From Terana coerulea (Eukaryota; Basidiomycota; Agaricomycetes; Polyporales; Phanerochaetaceae), in the NCBI GenBank assembly GCA_024811115.1, contig JAKOGH010001139.1, positions 1 through 27,990 of the forward strand: a stretch of 27,990 nucleotides of DNA. The letters are read 5' to 3'. The notes beneath the pieces were generated by a model. The model was not told the DNA's origin. It did not search any database and worked only from the letters and a program-made list of their open reading frames with translations. A program made the position numbers and the translations under genes. Shown in pieces: positions 19,919 through 27,990 of this stretch (its first letter is position 1; each line of letters opens with the position of its first letter).

Positions 19919-19923
19919 AAGTA
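19919..19923. repeat. Probable 5-bp TSD of TIR element (right), AAGTA
   Basis: Follows the right tip and equals 10922-10926. Beyond it the copia gag relic resumes. Confidence 0.6.
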
Positions 19924-19924
19924 A

Positions 19925-20735
19925 AGTCCACTATTAGGAAGAACTCCTGCTTGAGCCAGACTGCTGGTTATTGTTGCTGCTTTGTAGCTGGCCACATTCC
20001 CAATGTTGCTCAATGGTGTGATTTGTCTTCTTTTCCACTTAGCATAATACTTTGCTTCAATGTATTGAAAACATGCACAATTTGTGTGTTTTTGACAACA
20101 TGGCGCTGCTCTTCCTTAACGATCTTAGACTTGACATTGCTTGGCTTAAGCTTAGTCAAATTCACAATAGTTGCAGAAATAGTGCCAGCGATTGTCTGGA
20201 ATGACTTAGACATGAAGTTGATGATAAAGAGAGCAAGAAGTTATTTCGAGATAGTGATACTAGTGTTGTTGATCTAAGCAAAGCTTCAATCATAACATTG
20301 ATCTGCAGTCTGATTACAGACTGTTTTGAAATAACTGTGTTGAACAGTTTTGAAATACTACAAAGGCACCAATTATACTAGGCTTCTCATACTTAGCCTT
20401 AAGAGAATTCCAGGCATTCAGGGCTTCTGCTTTATCATTTACGTAGTGCTTAAAGTTAGCTGCTAGATTAAGCTTAGCACTTTGTTATTCTTATCTTCTT
20501 ATATAGCCTGCACAGTGATCTCAACTCATATTAGAGCTGTTAGATCTGCAAAGCTAAGTTAAGATGTGCCATGTTTGGGCATTGCAGCTATAGAGCCGTA
20601 GCCCTCTATTAGAGATTAAACTCCACTGTACTGTAATAAGGCTTTAATAGCATCAGCTTACTTGCAGTAGTTGATGTCATTAAACTTAGATGAAGCCTTA
20701 TTGACCTTAACCTTAACCAAAAAACATAATCATCA
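19925..20735 (-). pseudogene. Copia gag relic
   Basis: Minus-strand frames give the landmarks of a Ty1/copia Gag in order. KFNDINY (about 20667-20687) is followed by ALLQYSGV and SLIEGYGS. NAWNSLKAKYEKPSIIGAF (about 20365-20425) follows, then SFQTIAGTISATIVNLTKLK and VKSKIVKEEQRH (about 20100-20205). These match the U-shaped series N-Y..W, W-x-x-L-x-x-x-Y and the E-E-x-R end of the family. Near 20030-20070 a broken Cys/His segment sits where the zinc knuckle should be. A Ser/Asn/Gln-rich linker follows, cut by the TIR element at 19918 and continued at 10850-10920. Trp positions are stops and several frameshifts occur. Confidence 0.8.
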
Positions 20736-21331
20736 TTGATAGATGGAATAAGTAAATGTGCATTCGAGACAAACTTATTGAGCATTTTTGAGAGTACTCC
20801 TACTTGAGCTTTAGAGAGCAAAGATTATAAATGGAGTTTTCTCTAAGTTCACTGAAATAAAGTATAACCTTCGAAAACTTTAAGAGCATAAATGTGCTTG
20901 TTGTTGTATTTTAATGGAAAAAACAAGTAATAACCCTCTCTTTTGTAGTCTCTATGCCCTCTAATTAGTATGATAGTGATATGTCAATATACTCATTGTA
21001 GTAAAAATTTCAAAAGTAAAACATTTCTCAATAAATTACTTGACTAATGTCAGAAACTCTTAGGTGGTAGTACCTGAGTTTCTAAATGGAGTACACTTGG
21101 GTTGGTCGTCTAAAATATTTAATCACTGTCTAAATTCAGCAACAGTTTTGGTAATGTTCCTCTGACGTAATAGGCACTTAAAATGCAAACTGTTTTAGAT
21201 TAGCAAACTGTAATTGCCAATTGAGCAGGTAGATAGTGAGATGACATTTCAAATTCCAAATAAAACAATAAACACTTCAGATATGTATGAGATATTCCAA
21301 ATACAGATAGTACAAATTTAATTCTTGTATT
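20736..21331. other. Unassigned, probably 5' side of the copia relic
   Basis: No motif was found on either strand. By position it should contain the leader and 5' LTR of the copia element, but I cannot match an LTR pair because the 3' end is not identified. Confidence 0.35.
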
Positions 21332-21336
21332 CCTAC

Positions 21337-21754
21337 TGTTGCAGAGACGAGCTTGACAGCGTAACAAGAATGAGTGAATCGCAGTGGATGGTGAATAGAT
21401 GATAAAACATGCATAAGGAGGGCAACAAAGGCCAACTCCAAGTAGACCTCACAGAACAGGCAGGCAAAGGCCGATACTTGTCCCCAATAACCAAGTTAGT
21501 ATTGCTACTATGTACAGTATATCAATACATACCTTGTCCCCAATGACCAAGAGGTCGGAGATGAGAACAAGGCTAGAGAGTCCAGAGTACTAAGTGTCCG
21601 AGAATGTAGAAGGATTGAGCCGCATTTGGGCGCTAAGCGCCGGGATCATCAAAATGAAGTCCAGCGGCTTTGGAGCTGCTACCAGGCTGTGTATCTGTGC
21701 TAATGAACGCAAGAAAATGAAAATAGTACTATGTATGTGTGTTCGTCTGCAACA
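21337..21754 (-). mobile_element. Solo LTR, gypsy family B, with TSD CCTAC
   Basis: This 418-bp LTR begins TGTTGCAG and ends CTGCAACA on the plus strand, with perfect terminal inversion, and is flanked by CCTAC at 21332-21336 and 21755-21759. It matches the other family-B LTRs throughout and keeps the palindrome at 21629-21641. No internal region is attached, so it is a solo LTR. Confidence 0.93.
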
Positions 21755-21922
21755 CCTACAACTTTTCAAAATAATTCTGTTTTAAAACAGAGCTGGCGCT
21801 TGGATAATATAGGTCTAGTTTTTATGCAGTCCCTTGAAGGAGATATTACCAATAGCCTTTAAACCAAAATTTCGCACCTGAAATTCCTCTCTTTTCCTGT
21901 TCTTTCCAATATCCTTCAGCAA

Positions 21923-22147
21923 ATGCGAGAGATGCGTCAGCTGGTGAATGAGTTGCTAGAGATCATAGATGAGTCGAAAATTGACTGTTTTGTCCTACCT
22001 AAAATTCTCAAAGACATCCAAGTGCTTGAGTGTAGTGCTAAACTTTGGTTCAAAGATCCAGATGAGGTTGGATATAGTGAACTTCTCAAAGCCGAGAAGC
22101 ACCAGCTTAAATGCAATGGGAGTGTAGATTGGAGCAGGGATTGCTGA
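21923..22147 (+). CDS. Short unidentified ORF, strand uncertain
   Basis: Seventy-four codons from an ATG, opening MREMRQLVNELLEIIDESK, with a hydrophilic Glu/Lys/Leu-rich start that suggests a helix. No family, signal peptide or membrane segment is visible. The opposite strand is also partly open and has comparable protein-like character, so this may be the shadow of a decayed minus-strand gene. Either way it is more likely a transposon fragment than a working gene. Confidence 0.2.
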   Translation: MREMRQLVNELLEIIDESKIDCFVLPKILKDIQVLECSAKLWFKDPDEVGYSELLKAEKHQLKCNGSVDWSRDC

Positions 22148-22665
22148 TAGCCTTTCAGCAAAACTAGACTTGGCAGGACTGGCTAGAATGTGTTTGTGCT
22201 TAGTTTTCTTCTCTTGTGCCTGGTACTAATTGCAAACTCAGTTGTTCCCGACCAGCAATAGCAGCGTTTGAGGTGAGCTTAGTGTAGGTAAAGTGAAAAA
22301 GCTGGCCAGCAGGCTTAGAGTCTTCAAAACTAATGTAATTTGAGCAGTGCTCCTTAGTATAGAAGTGGTCAATTTGTTCGCGATGAAAAGGCTGGAGTAG
22401 GATTGAGCAAGTTTGCTGGCACTACAGGTTATACAGGAATATAGTCACAAACTATTCTCTGCTGCACAGTATTAACAAGACTTACTCGTTAATCTGAAGA
22501 TATAAACTTTTAATAAAATGGTTGGACTAAGAAGATGGGTATGGAGTTATAGCAAACATAACTAGTCAAGTATTAAGAGGTAACAATATAAGAGTTTAGA
22601 GCTTGGGTCTCATAATCTGAGAGAAAGAGGACAATTAAACTTGTCATATTTCTATTATTGCCAAA

Positions 22666-22738
22666 GTTCAGTTCAGTTCAGCAGTTCAAAACCAGAACTA
22701 ATAAACCAAATCATATGGTTCAGTTTAGTTCAGTTCTG
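22666..22738. repeat. GTTCAG simple repeat, degenerate
   Basis: Tandem GTTCA units (three near-perfect copies at 22666-22680), then scattered GTTCA, AGTTC and GAACT words. The opposite-strand version appears at 2350-2391. Confidence 0.6.
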
Positions 22739-22788
22739 ATTTGGCCTCTAAGTAACTTAGTTTGATTCTTGGTTCAGAGCATGGCTGT

Positions 22789-23203
22789 TATTGCAGACGA
22801 GCTCAACACGTAATCGAACAAGCGAATTAGAACAAATGTAAAATAGATGGTAGAACACATACAAGGAGGGCAATGAGGGCCAACTCCCAGTAGACCTCAC
22901 AGAGCGAGCAAGCAGATGCTAATATTTGTTTCCAATAACCAAGTTAGTATTGCTACGCTCGTACAGTATATGAATACACATCTTGTCCAATGACCAAAAG
23001 GTCGAAATGAGAAGCAAGGCAAGAGAGTCTAAGTGCCAAGAGTCCAAGAGCTGTAGAAGAATTGAACTGGATTTGGGCGCTAAGCGCCGGAACTTCGGAA
23101 TAATATCCAAAGGCTCTGGTGCTGCTACTAGGTCATGTATTTGTGCTAAACAAATGCAAGAAAAATGAAACATAATGCTACTTATATGTGCCTGTCTGCA
23201 ATA
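22789..23203 (-). repeat. 3' LTR of element B
   Basis: Matches the family-B solo LTRs end to end. Its termini read TATTGCAG...CTGCAATA on the plus strand, where the solo copy at 21337 has TGTTGCAG...CTGCAACA, so both TG/CA ends carry G to A or C to T changes. The flanking five bases differ (GCTGT left, TTACC right), as expected for one LTR of a longer element. The palindrome lies at 23076-23088. Confidence 0.9.
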
Positions 23204-23213
23204 TTACCCCTGC
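23204..23213 (-). other. Polypurine tract of element B
   Basis: GCAGGGGTAA on the minus strand abuts the 3' LTR. Short, but in the right place. Confidence 0.5.
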
Positions 23214-23364
23214 TAAAGTCCATCGCTCTTAATGGACCAAGTGCCTCAAATCTCCCCTTCTCCCATCCAAGCTCTGGTGATATAGTGATGATGAAGTTCT
23301 GTAGTAGTTGCCATAGCAGGAATGTGAACATGGTGGCATTGATATGTTGGGCTGCATTGGAATG

Positions 23365-23535
23365 TGACTTATAGAACTTTTCAATGGCTTCGGAGTGTTC
23401 TCAAGGTTCTTTGCAGGTTCTCAAGAGCTTAAACCAGCGCTGTAGCCCTTTCATTTGATGAGGTATTGAAATTGCCAGTGGAAGACTCTGCTATCAAAAA
23501 CTTCTTTGACGTCATACTCTTCCTCTCCTCCAATT
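23365..23535 (-). pseudogene. Chromodomain of element B pol
   Basis: Minus-strand residues EEEYDVKEVFDSRVFHWQFQ then YLIK-stop-KGYSAG and EPAKNLENT give a chromodomain. The Trp of W-K-G-Y and the Trp before E-P-A are both TGA. A 1-base shift near 23390 moves the end (EAIEKFYKSH) to another frame. It follows the integrase C-terminal module after ~30 residues. No dUTPase-like sequence follows it before the LTR. Confidence 0.85.
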
Positions 23536-23578
23536 CGCGACAGAGGCTAGTGGCAGTGGTAGAACTCTATTGACTTCA

Positions 23579-24530
23579 TTACCCTTCCAAGGTGAGATAG
23601 TCAATATAGAACACATTATGGATTTTCAATATTGCTAGTAGTTTGAGCTTGTAGTCCTGATCACCTACTCTCTTCAAGATCTTATAAAGTCTGAGCTGCT
23701 TAGGTCCCAGTTTGCAAAAGGCCCGATGCACTTGCACTTTGCGGCTGTCCAGCCAGACTTTACCTCTAATGCTGAATGCTCTGAATGGGATGGCATTGGC
23801 CAACATCTCTTTCTTTATTATTTAAAAAGCTGCTTCTGCATCCTTGTGTGTCTGGGCCAGTAACTCTGCTTGAGAGTCTGCTGCCAGTATGTTGCTGCCT
23901 TCTTTCACTAGAATGGTAAAGTCTGGTTGGTAGCCATATACTACTTTGAATGGCAATTAGCAATGAGCTAAGTGTATTCTGGAGTTAAGCGCAAATTCGG
24001 CCGGTATAAGCTAAGCCTAGTCATTCGCCACTGCAAGGTGAATAGCCGGAGGTACTGCTCTATTTCCTGGTTGGTGTGCTTGATCTGCCCATTCACCTGA
24101 GGATGATAAGCTGTTGTGAGTTGGCTGTTAATCCCTAGCCTCTTATACAGTGCTATAATGACTTTGGCTGCAAATTGTGGTCCTTAGTCTGAGATAATCC
24201 CTTGCAGTAGTCTATGCAGTCTGAAAAGTTCTTATTCAAGTAGCGATGCAATTCCCTCTACTGTGACGGAGTTGTTAATGAGCACAAAGTGTCCTTGCTT
24301 GGTGTACAAATCAATAATTATTAAAATGACATTATAGAGCTGTTTGTCTAGGCCTTTCGATGGAGAGAGTCCAGTTACCAAGTCTGCTCCCATGATTTGC
24401 CATGGTCCTTCCGGTACTGCTGTTGGAAGTGGACCAATTTGTAGATGAGAAGCAAGCTTAAATTGTTGATATCGTTTGCATCCTCGCATACTGGTTGATG
24501 AATGTTCGCATCAGTGGCCACCAATAGTGC
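23579..24530 (-). pseudogene. Integrase of element B
   Basis: In sense order, the zinc-binding end reads RGCKRYQQF (24470-24490), in which the second Cys of C-x-x-C is Tyr. The DDE core follows, with Asp in MGADLVTGL (about 24375-24400), Asp in GIISD-stop-GPQFAAK (about 24165-24205) and Glu in NQEIEQYLR (about 24040-24070). The C-terminal SH3-like module is KVWLDSRKV, KLGPKQLRLYKILKRVG and HNVFYIDYL (23579-23770). Stops and frame changes at about 23820-24010 and 24185 break it. Function: cDNA integration. Confidence 0.9.
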
Positions 24531-24649
24531 AGGCCAACTAGTTTGTAAGTTTCATTGTGTCTTAAGTATTCTGCTGTTCTTCCGTCATAACACTCTGCTA
24601 ATATTCTCCTCTATATCTCTAAGTCATCCAGCATGTATAGTTTCCCCGA

Positions 24650-25240
24650 TAATACACCAATCCATCCATCTCCTCCTATTTCTTCATTCCATTGAGAAGT
24701 TGTTTTGCACCTATCTTTTCAATCCCTTCTTGGTTTGTCCTGCCTTCTGAATATCTTCTTCTACCAAATTCCCTTCTATTACTACTCCTTCCATTGCACT
24801 TAGAATGACTGCAGCATTGATAGTCTGTGGGTGCCTCAGAACTAACACTATCTGCTTTTGATTGTTTTTTGCATCTGGGACTTCTGATGATGCGCTTTAT
24901 ATCATTGTATCTGACTTTCCTTATGACTTGCCTAGGCAATGGACTATCTCCATATGGAACCGTGATAACTAGAGAGACCATGTGGCTTATCGGCAGGTTA
25001 AGTTCTGAGCTTTTGTCCAATGCTCAAGGTTCTTGTGATCTGAGTAGACAGTAACCTTGAGAAGCCCTTCTAGGTAATGCCGCCATTCCTCTAGTACTCT
25101 GACAAAGGCCAACAGTTCCTTGCCATAGATTTTATAGTTACACTCTGCTGGTGACATTATCTCAGAGTGGAATGCAACTGGATGCATGTGATTATTGTCT
25201 CTTCACTGTAATAAGACTCCCTAGCTGCAAAGTTCAACAT
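24650..25240 (-). pseudogene. RNase H and linker of element B
   Basis: HPVAFHSEIMSPAECNY, YGKELLAF (Glu) and VYSDHKNLEHW (Asp) at about 25010-25187 identify RNase H. The first Asp segment upstream (about 25200-25240) is not readable. The sequence at 24650-25000 is the linker to integrase, with scattered stops. Compared with element A it lacks a readable T-D-A-S motif. Confidence 0.85.
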
Positions 25241-26210
25241 GTCTACTTCAATCTCTGTCTCTCTGGTTGAGTCGTACATTGCAATGATCGGCACCGTAAT
25301 GAAAGCTTTGCACAAGTCATCAAAGGCAGACTGTTCTTCTGGTCCCCATCATTAAGGTGTGTTCTTCTTGGTCAAGTTGTTTAGTAAGCAAGCTCAATGT
25401 GAAAACCCTTCAATAAACCTTCAATAGAAGTTTGCAAAGCCCAGGAACCCTTATACATCCCTGAGAGTTCAAGAAGTGTGCCACTCAGTGATAGCTCATA
25501 CCTTAGCTGGGTCCATTTTTACTTCCCCAGCTGAGATGACCATACCGAGGTATTTAATCTCCTCCTTGTTAAACTCACACTTCTTAGGCTTCAGGAACAA
25601 GTTATACTTCTTCATCCTGACGCAGAACTTCATGGGTAGTCTCTTGATATGCCTTTAAATTGCTGCTATAGATCAGAATATCGTCCATATAGACAGCCAT
25701 CTTGTTTACTGCTATTAAGTCCGCAAATATCGCATTTATGAGTGACTGAAAGGTGGCTAGTGAGTTCGTCAGATCAAAAACATGACTCTGAGTTCAAAGA
25801 GTCTCTGATTGGTAACAAAAGCTGCTTTCCATTGATTGGACTGGTGGATCCGGATGTTATTGTATTCCTATCAAACATCGAACTTGGTGAAGATCTGAGC
25901 TTCCTTCAGCTTGTTAATGATGTCTGAGGCTAAAGAGAGCAGGTAGCAATTCTTAATGGTAATCTCATTGAGTTTCTGGTAGTCCTGGATGAGGCACAGC
26001 TTGCTGTCCTTCTTCTTGATGAAGAAGACTGATGATGCCATAGAAGACTTGAAAGAGACGATGTATCCTTTGGTTAGGCTTTCCATAAGAAATTGTTCCA
26101 ACTCCTCATCTTCTGGAACTGACATAGGGAAGGCTCGAGTATGCAGGGCCTTTAGAGCTCCTTTTTGAGATTGATGGTGTGTTCCTACAGTTTGTGCTTT
26201 GGAAGTCAAT
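25241..26210 (-). pseudogene. Reverse transcriptase of element B
   Basis: Copies element RNA into cDNA. The fingers and palm are visible: LTKGYIVSFKSSMASSVFFI, KKDSKLCLIQDYQKLNEIT and IFTKFDV (catalytic Asp, about 25873-25885) in one frame (25871-26209). SLINAIFADLIAVNKMAVYM and DDILIYSSN follow in another frame (Y-M-D-D at about 25680-25691). Thumb-region fragments (KKCEF, IKYLGMVIS) and a connection segment run to about 25300. Stops and shifts occur after FDV and in the thumb. The catalytic Asp residues remain. Confidence 0.92.
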
Positions 26211-26770
26211 GTGATTCTTCCTCTGAAAACACGTGAGTGTGGCGTCGGTATTTTGTGGAGACCATCTTCTCAAAGGATCACTGCCCTCATTTGTGTGATT
26301 TCTCTTCAGCAATCTGCTAAGAGTAGGTATATTCAACACACATCCACAGCTGATCTCCTCCTTTCAGAAGTCCAGCTTTGACCCAAGTTCACCATGCCTT
26401 CTAGTTAGCTCCCACTTTCTGAGGGTGTTGCTCTGCCTTTAACTCTAGTGTTCCATCTTACCAGTTAACTTGTGGATTGACTGACCTCAGCCAGGGCAGT
26501 CCCAAGATGACGTCCTCAGGCTCTAGGCTTATTACTAAACAGCCCCACTCTTGGTCATAGCTGCCAATAACTAGCCGGAGTTGTGAAAAGTGAGTAATAG
26601 TGCTGGCTTAGTTGGGGCTTCTGTTAATATTGTAAAAGGGCAGTTGATAAGTCAAGGGCAGAGTGAAAGGTTGCGCTTTTGAACATAGTCCTTGTTAACA
26701 AATAGCCCGCTGGCACTGCTGTCAAGCATTACCCAAGTCATTTCACCGGCTAGGTATACTGCAACCCAGG
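26211..26770 (-). pseudogene. Aspartic protease of element B
   Basis: Active-site segment MLDSSASGLFVNKDYV has D-S-S (26706-26723) where D-S/T-G is required, a Gly to Ser change of G to A type. The C-terminal block EPEDVILGLPWLRSVNPQVN (about 26470-26515) is well kept. Frameshifts separate them. The stretch at 26211-26450 is the protease-RT linker. Confidence 0.82.
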
Positions 26771-27379
26771 AGTGCTTTGACTAACAATTTATCTCCTGCG
26801 GCTAGCATGAGGAAATGGTGTCATACATACTACTACCAGCATCTAATACAGAGGAAACTGATATTATTGGGTTCGGTGCTACAGTGTCCTTGGTACTATG
26901 AAATAGCAGAGTTAAATCAGTACTAGCAGTCTTGGGAGTTGAATTCCGTGAGGTTTATATTAGCTATTAGTACTACAAACGAGACAGTCTTCTTGAAGTG
27001 CGATGGAACTGAGCGGGACTTTAGGGATGGGGCTAAGGGAATTTGGGATGACAAAGGTACATGTACAGAAGGAACTGGATTTGAGTCAGTGTCTGTTTCA
27101 AAACAAGGGTCCACATGTAATATAGAGAAACAATTGAACCTAGGGAAGTGCGCCAGGTTTTTAGCTGCAGCCTTAGCCCAGAACCTTGTGAAAAATCCCT
27201 GTCACTTTGTGAAGACGTGCCTGTAGAGATGCCACTACTGCCTCAGACACTGAGGAGGAGCTAGACACAGAAGAGCCCAACATAGTCAATGCCATTGTTG
27301 AAGATGGCCTTGGAGGTGCACTGCCATCAGTGCTAGCTGCGTTAACTTAAGCTGCAGCTCCTCCTACCTGTGCCATGTA
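26771..27379 (-). other. gag-protease spacer of element B
   Basis: Ser/Pro/Thr-rich frames with stops, for example the MDPCFETDTDSNPVPSVHVP frame at 26923-27114. No motif. It includes the 26906-26941 block shared with the leader of element A. Confidence 0.5.
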
Positions 27380-27990
27380 GTGGGATCAATATACTGTGGA
27401 GGTATGCCCTACCTTATGGCAGTGCTGGCAAATAGACTGGTGGTGAGGATAGGCCACAATGGTGTGGTCCTTTGAGCTACATACAAAGCATCTCCCAGTC
27501 AAAGCCTTGTGCCAGGCCTGGGCAGATCTTAGTGCTAGAGTTATTGCCAAAATGTCCATGGCATCAGGGTCAGCTAGTGTCTGAAATGGTTGAATTAGAG
27601 CAGCTGGAGTAAAGTGCCAAGGTGCTGAGGTCAATGTTGATGCTGTAGTTTTAGGCCGGTGCCCTTGCTTCCATGCTTACTCTGCGTCTTGTTCTCGCTT
27701 TCTCTTGTCAATATCCTACGCTGCCTCTACAACACTTGCCAGAGTCGGTGTATCTCTGCCTATCTCAGTAATGTGGTTGACATAGGTGAACAGATGTTTT
27801 TTGTACTAGATATGCTTGTCCTCATCGCTGAAAGTGATATGGCTTGCATACTGATAGAACAGAGCAGTATATTCCTGGGCCATTTTGCTCCCCATTCAAA
27901 AGGTGTTAAGAGAAGCTGGAGCATCTCCTGCTTTGTTTACAGTCTCAAACCTTATCCTGAATGCACTCAGGAAGTCGGACCAGGCTGCAT
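27380..27990 (-). pseudogene. gag of element B (C-terminal part, cut by window edge)
   Basis: A long minus-strand frame with only a few stops reaches the window edge. The capsid part (WSDFLSAFRIRFETV, MAQEYTALFYQYASHI, YVNHITEIGRDTP) is followed by a Lys/Arg-rich hinge (DIDKRKREQDAE) and two zinc knuckles: CFVCSSKDHTIVAY and CQHCHKVGHTSTVY. In both knuckles the fourth ligand Cys is Tyr (TAT). This Gag is of the retrovirus-like C-x2-C-x4-H-x4-C type, clearly different from the wide-spaced knuckle of element A. It would coat and pack the element RNA. Confidence 0.88.

Larger units (their letters stand above)
21760..22783. other. Unassigned region with one short open frame
   Basis: About 1 kb between two family-B LTRs. 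The plus strand has an open frame at 21923-22147. The minus strand has a partly open frame over 21840-22215 with two or three stops (for example AKSSFAERLSAIPAP and EPKFSTTLKHLDVFENF). I recognise neither. The right end has a GTTCA simple repeat. Confidence 0.4.
22789..27990 (-). mobile_element. Ty3/gypsy chromovirus, element B, 5' end beyond window
   Basis: A second minus-strand Ty3/gypsy element. In sense order the window shows gag (from the edge to about 27380), protease, RT, RNase H, integrase, chromodomain, polypurine tract and 3' LTR (22789-23203). The 5' LTR should lie beyond 27990. Frames are broken by many stops and shifts but all RT motifs are present, unlike element A. Its LTR family accounts for three solo LTRs in this window. 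The TSD should be GCTGT (22784-22788) if the LTR edge is right. Confidence 0.93.

Noticed and set aside
10912..19957. CTTGAGCCA at 10912-10920 and 19949-19957 as a 9-bp target duplication of the TIR element (Mutator-like)
   Set aside because: The right copy is ~30 bp away from the TIR end. Once the element is removed it is simply a repeat within the copia linker. AAGTA fits both edges exactly.

Overview
The window looks like an AT-rich, transposon-filled block of a filamentous fungal nuclear genome. No intact host gene, tRNA or rRNA gene was found. The fungal call rests on the element types: chromodomain-bearing Ty3/gypsy elements (chromoviruses), a Ty1/copia relic and a pogo/Fot1-like transposase. 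All are riddled with stops and missense changes that read as G:C to A:T transitions (Trp and Gln codons to stops, Cys to Tyr at zinc ligands, Asp to Asn at catalytic sites), as left by RIP-like mutation or long decay. Ascomycete versus basidiomycete could not be settled.

Layout. 1-3150: AT-rich, no recognisable gene, some very diverged direct repeats. 3150-4520: low-complexity and unassigned sequence. 4530-6480 (+): dead pogo/Fot1-like transposase. 6742-7305: solo LTR of family A. 7306-9326: unassigned. 9332-20735: a nest built in a minus-strand Ty1/copia relic. Its gag lies at 19925-20735, protease and pre-integrase part at 9755-10900. The copia relic holds two family-B solo LTRs (9332-9748; 10015-10436, TSD GATGG). 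It also holds a roughly 1.6-kb element with ~570-bp terminal inverted repeats (TIRs; probable TSD AAGTA), and that element is itself split by a full-length Ty3/gypsy element A (10971-18381, TSD GTTAC). 20736-22788: unassigned, with one family-B solo LTR (21337-21754, TSD CCTAC). 22789-27990 (-): a second Ty3/gypsy chromovirus, element B, running off the right edge; its 3' LTR is at 22789-23203.

Element A is the most interesting object. Read on the minus strand it has 5' LTR, a ~1.45-kb leader holding an unidentified coding-like relic, gag, protease, a stump of reverse transcriptase (RT), RNase H, integrase, chromodomain and a C-terminal dUTPase domain, then polypurine tract and 3' LTR. The chromodomain and dUTPase lie in one frame, interrupted by stops. 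The catalytic palm of RT is absent: the N-terminal RT segment joins straight to RNase H. The 3' LTR has lost its first ~85-95 bp exactly next to the polypurine tract.

The order of events can be read from the nesting: copia first, then the TIR element, then element A; the family-B solo LTRs entered copia at undetermined times. None of the elements appears able to move alone.
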